A stretch of 64,000 nt of DNA from CAYLNH01 sp964384625 (GTDB lineage Bacteria; Verrucomicrobiota; Lentisphaeria; JABSQK01): positions 1 to 64,000 of the forward strand of contig CAYLNH010000006.1 in the NCBI GenBank assembly GCA_964384625.1, in the 5' to 3' direction. The position numbers were made by a program, and so were the translations under genes. Under the pieces are notes generated by a model. That model was not told the DNA's origin. It searched no databases and was given only the letters and a program-made list of their open reading frames with translations. Positions 63,471 through 64,000 of the stretch are shown here, in pieces; position 1 is the first letter of the stretch; each line of letters starts with the position of its first letter.

Positions 63471-64000
63471 AACGCACGAAACAGATGGACTTCGCGACCG
63501 GGTGCGCGAACGCTACGCCGAGATCGCCACCGCTGCCGGCGGGTGCTGCTCATCAAGCACGAGCTGTTGTGCTCCCGACGCGCTGGGTCAGCCCGATGCG
63601 TCTGCCAAGCTTGGGTATTCCGACGACGATCTCACCGCAGTCCCGGAAGGCGCCAACATGGGGCTTGGCTGCGGGAATCCGCAAGCCACCGCCGCGCTCA
63701 AGTCCGGAGAAACGGTTCTGGATCTGGGCAGCGGCGGCGGCTTCGACTGTTTCCTCGCCGCCCGGCAGGTGGGCGACACCGGGCACGTGATCGGCGTCGA
63801 TATGACGCCCGACATGATCAGCAAGGCCCGGGCGAACGCCGACAAAGGCGGCTACGCCAATGTCGAGTTCCGGCTGGGCGAGATCGAGCACCTGCCCGTC
63901 GCGGACGGCTCGGTGGACGTGATCCTCTCGAACTGCGTGATCAACCTCTCGCCGGACAAGCCGCAGGTCTACCGGGACGCCTTTCGCGTCCTGCGGCCCG
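63463..64000 (+). CDS. arsM: Arsenite S-adenosylmethionine methyltransferase ArsM (partial, cut by window end)
   Basis: 179 codons are visible from the ATG at 63463, overlapping the previous stop by 8 bases. Cys-rich start AGGCCSSSTSCCAP, then the ArsM-typical GLGCGNPQATAAL, the SAM motif VLDLGSGGGFDCF near 90-102, and ILSNCVINLSPDKPQVYRDA with the catalytic Cys. ArsM methylates trivalent arsenic. The rest is outside the window. Confidence 0.93.
   Translation, partial: MAKTHETDGLRDRVRERYAEIATAAGGCCSSSTSCCAPDALGQPDASAKLGYSDDDLTAVPEGANMGLGCGNPQATAALKSGETVLDLGSGGGFDCFLAARQVGDTGHVIGVDMTPDMISKARANADKGGYANVEFRLGEIEHLPVADGSVDVILSNCVINLSPDKPQVYRDAFRVLRP

Overview
The window looks like a GC-rich (roughly 60-65 percent by eye) genome fragment from the PVC superphylum, most likely Lentisphaerae/Kiritimatiellaeota-like, and probably a metagenome or draft assembly. 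The clues are paired 250-residue proteins with a type IV prepilin N-terminus and a C-terminal 'DGH' motif, a CxPxR sulfatase, several unusual glycosidases, a membrane Ser/Thr kinase with a LamG-like domain, FHA-MoxR, and ECF sigma-FecR signalling. Taxonomy is inference; no rRNA is present. Five runs of exactly 100 N interrupt the sequence, and every one sits inside a tandem repeat, so they are placeholders for collapsed repeats.

Layout. 1-6.8 kb: heptamer satellite, FHA-MoxR ATPase, Lnt-like N-acyltransferase, a heparinase-like lyase candidate with HEAT repeats, a class III cyclase. 6.8-8.3 kb: a REP/RAYT island, that is a Y1 (HUH) transposase-like protein between oppositely oriented arrays of GTAG-footed double hairpins. 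8.3-25.9 kb: carbohydrate catabolism (AraC and a divergent GH106-like enzyme; class II aldolase and aldehyde:ferredoxin oxidoreductase; a LacI regulator followed by two prepilin-like genes; sulfatase; GH2 beta-mannosidase; GH4 enzyme; a LacI-type sensor domain without an HTH). 26.1-31.0 kb: ECF sigma, FecR-type anti-sigma and two secreted low-complexity proteins. 31-37 kb: small envelope proteins, YchF-like GTPase, kinase, tRNA-Asn.

37.8-42.7 kb (minus strand) is an ArsR-led sulfur operon: ArsR, nucleoside phosphorylase/nucleosidase, cystathionine lyase/synthase, NifS-type cysteine desulfurase, DsrE and a SAM methyltransferase. Divergent to it, 42.9-49.2 kb is a metal-uptake unit: a DtxR/MntR-type repressor, then ExbB, ExbD, TonB, a His-rich amphi-Trp protein, a TonB-dependent receptor and an ABC membrane domain with no ATPase. 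Three copies of the palindrome GTTAG-N6-CTAAC lie in front of the repressor and of exbB, so the whole block is plausibly one metal-controlled regulon. This is the best candidate for a little-described system.

49.4-61.8 kb is an anaerobic respiration block: Rrf2 regulator, a TtrBCA/SrdBCA-like molybdo-oxidoreductase (ferredoxin, NrfD, Tat-exported catalytic subunit), a Moco-riboswitch-like leader, and a tightly overlapping molybdopterin operon (moaA, TauE-type permease, MOSC, moeA, moaC, mobA, moaD, a MoaE-MoeB-rhodanese fusion), ending with tatA. The cofactor genes supply the reductase, and possibly the upstream aldehyde oxidoreductase; tatA would support its export. 62-64 kb is the start of an arsenic operon (arsR, arsC, a small Cys-rich protein, arsM) cut by the window end.
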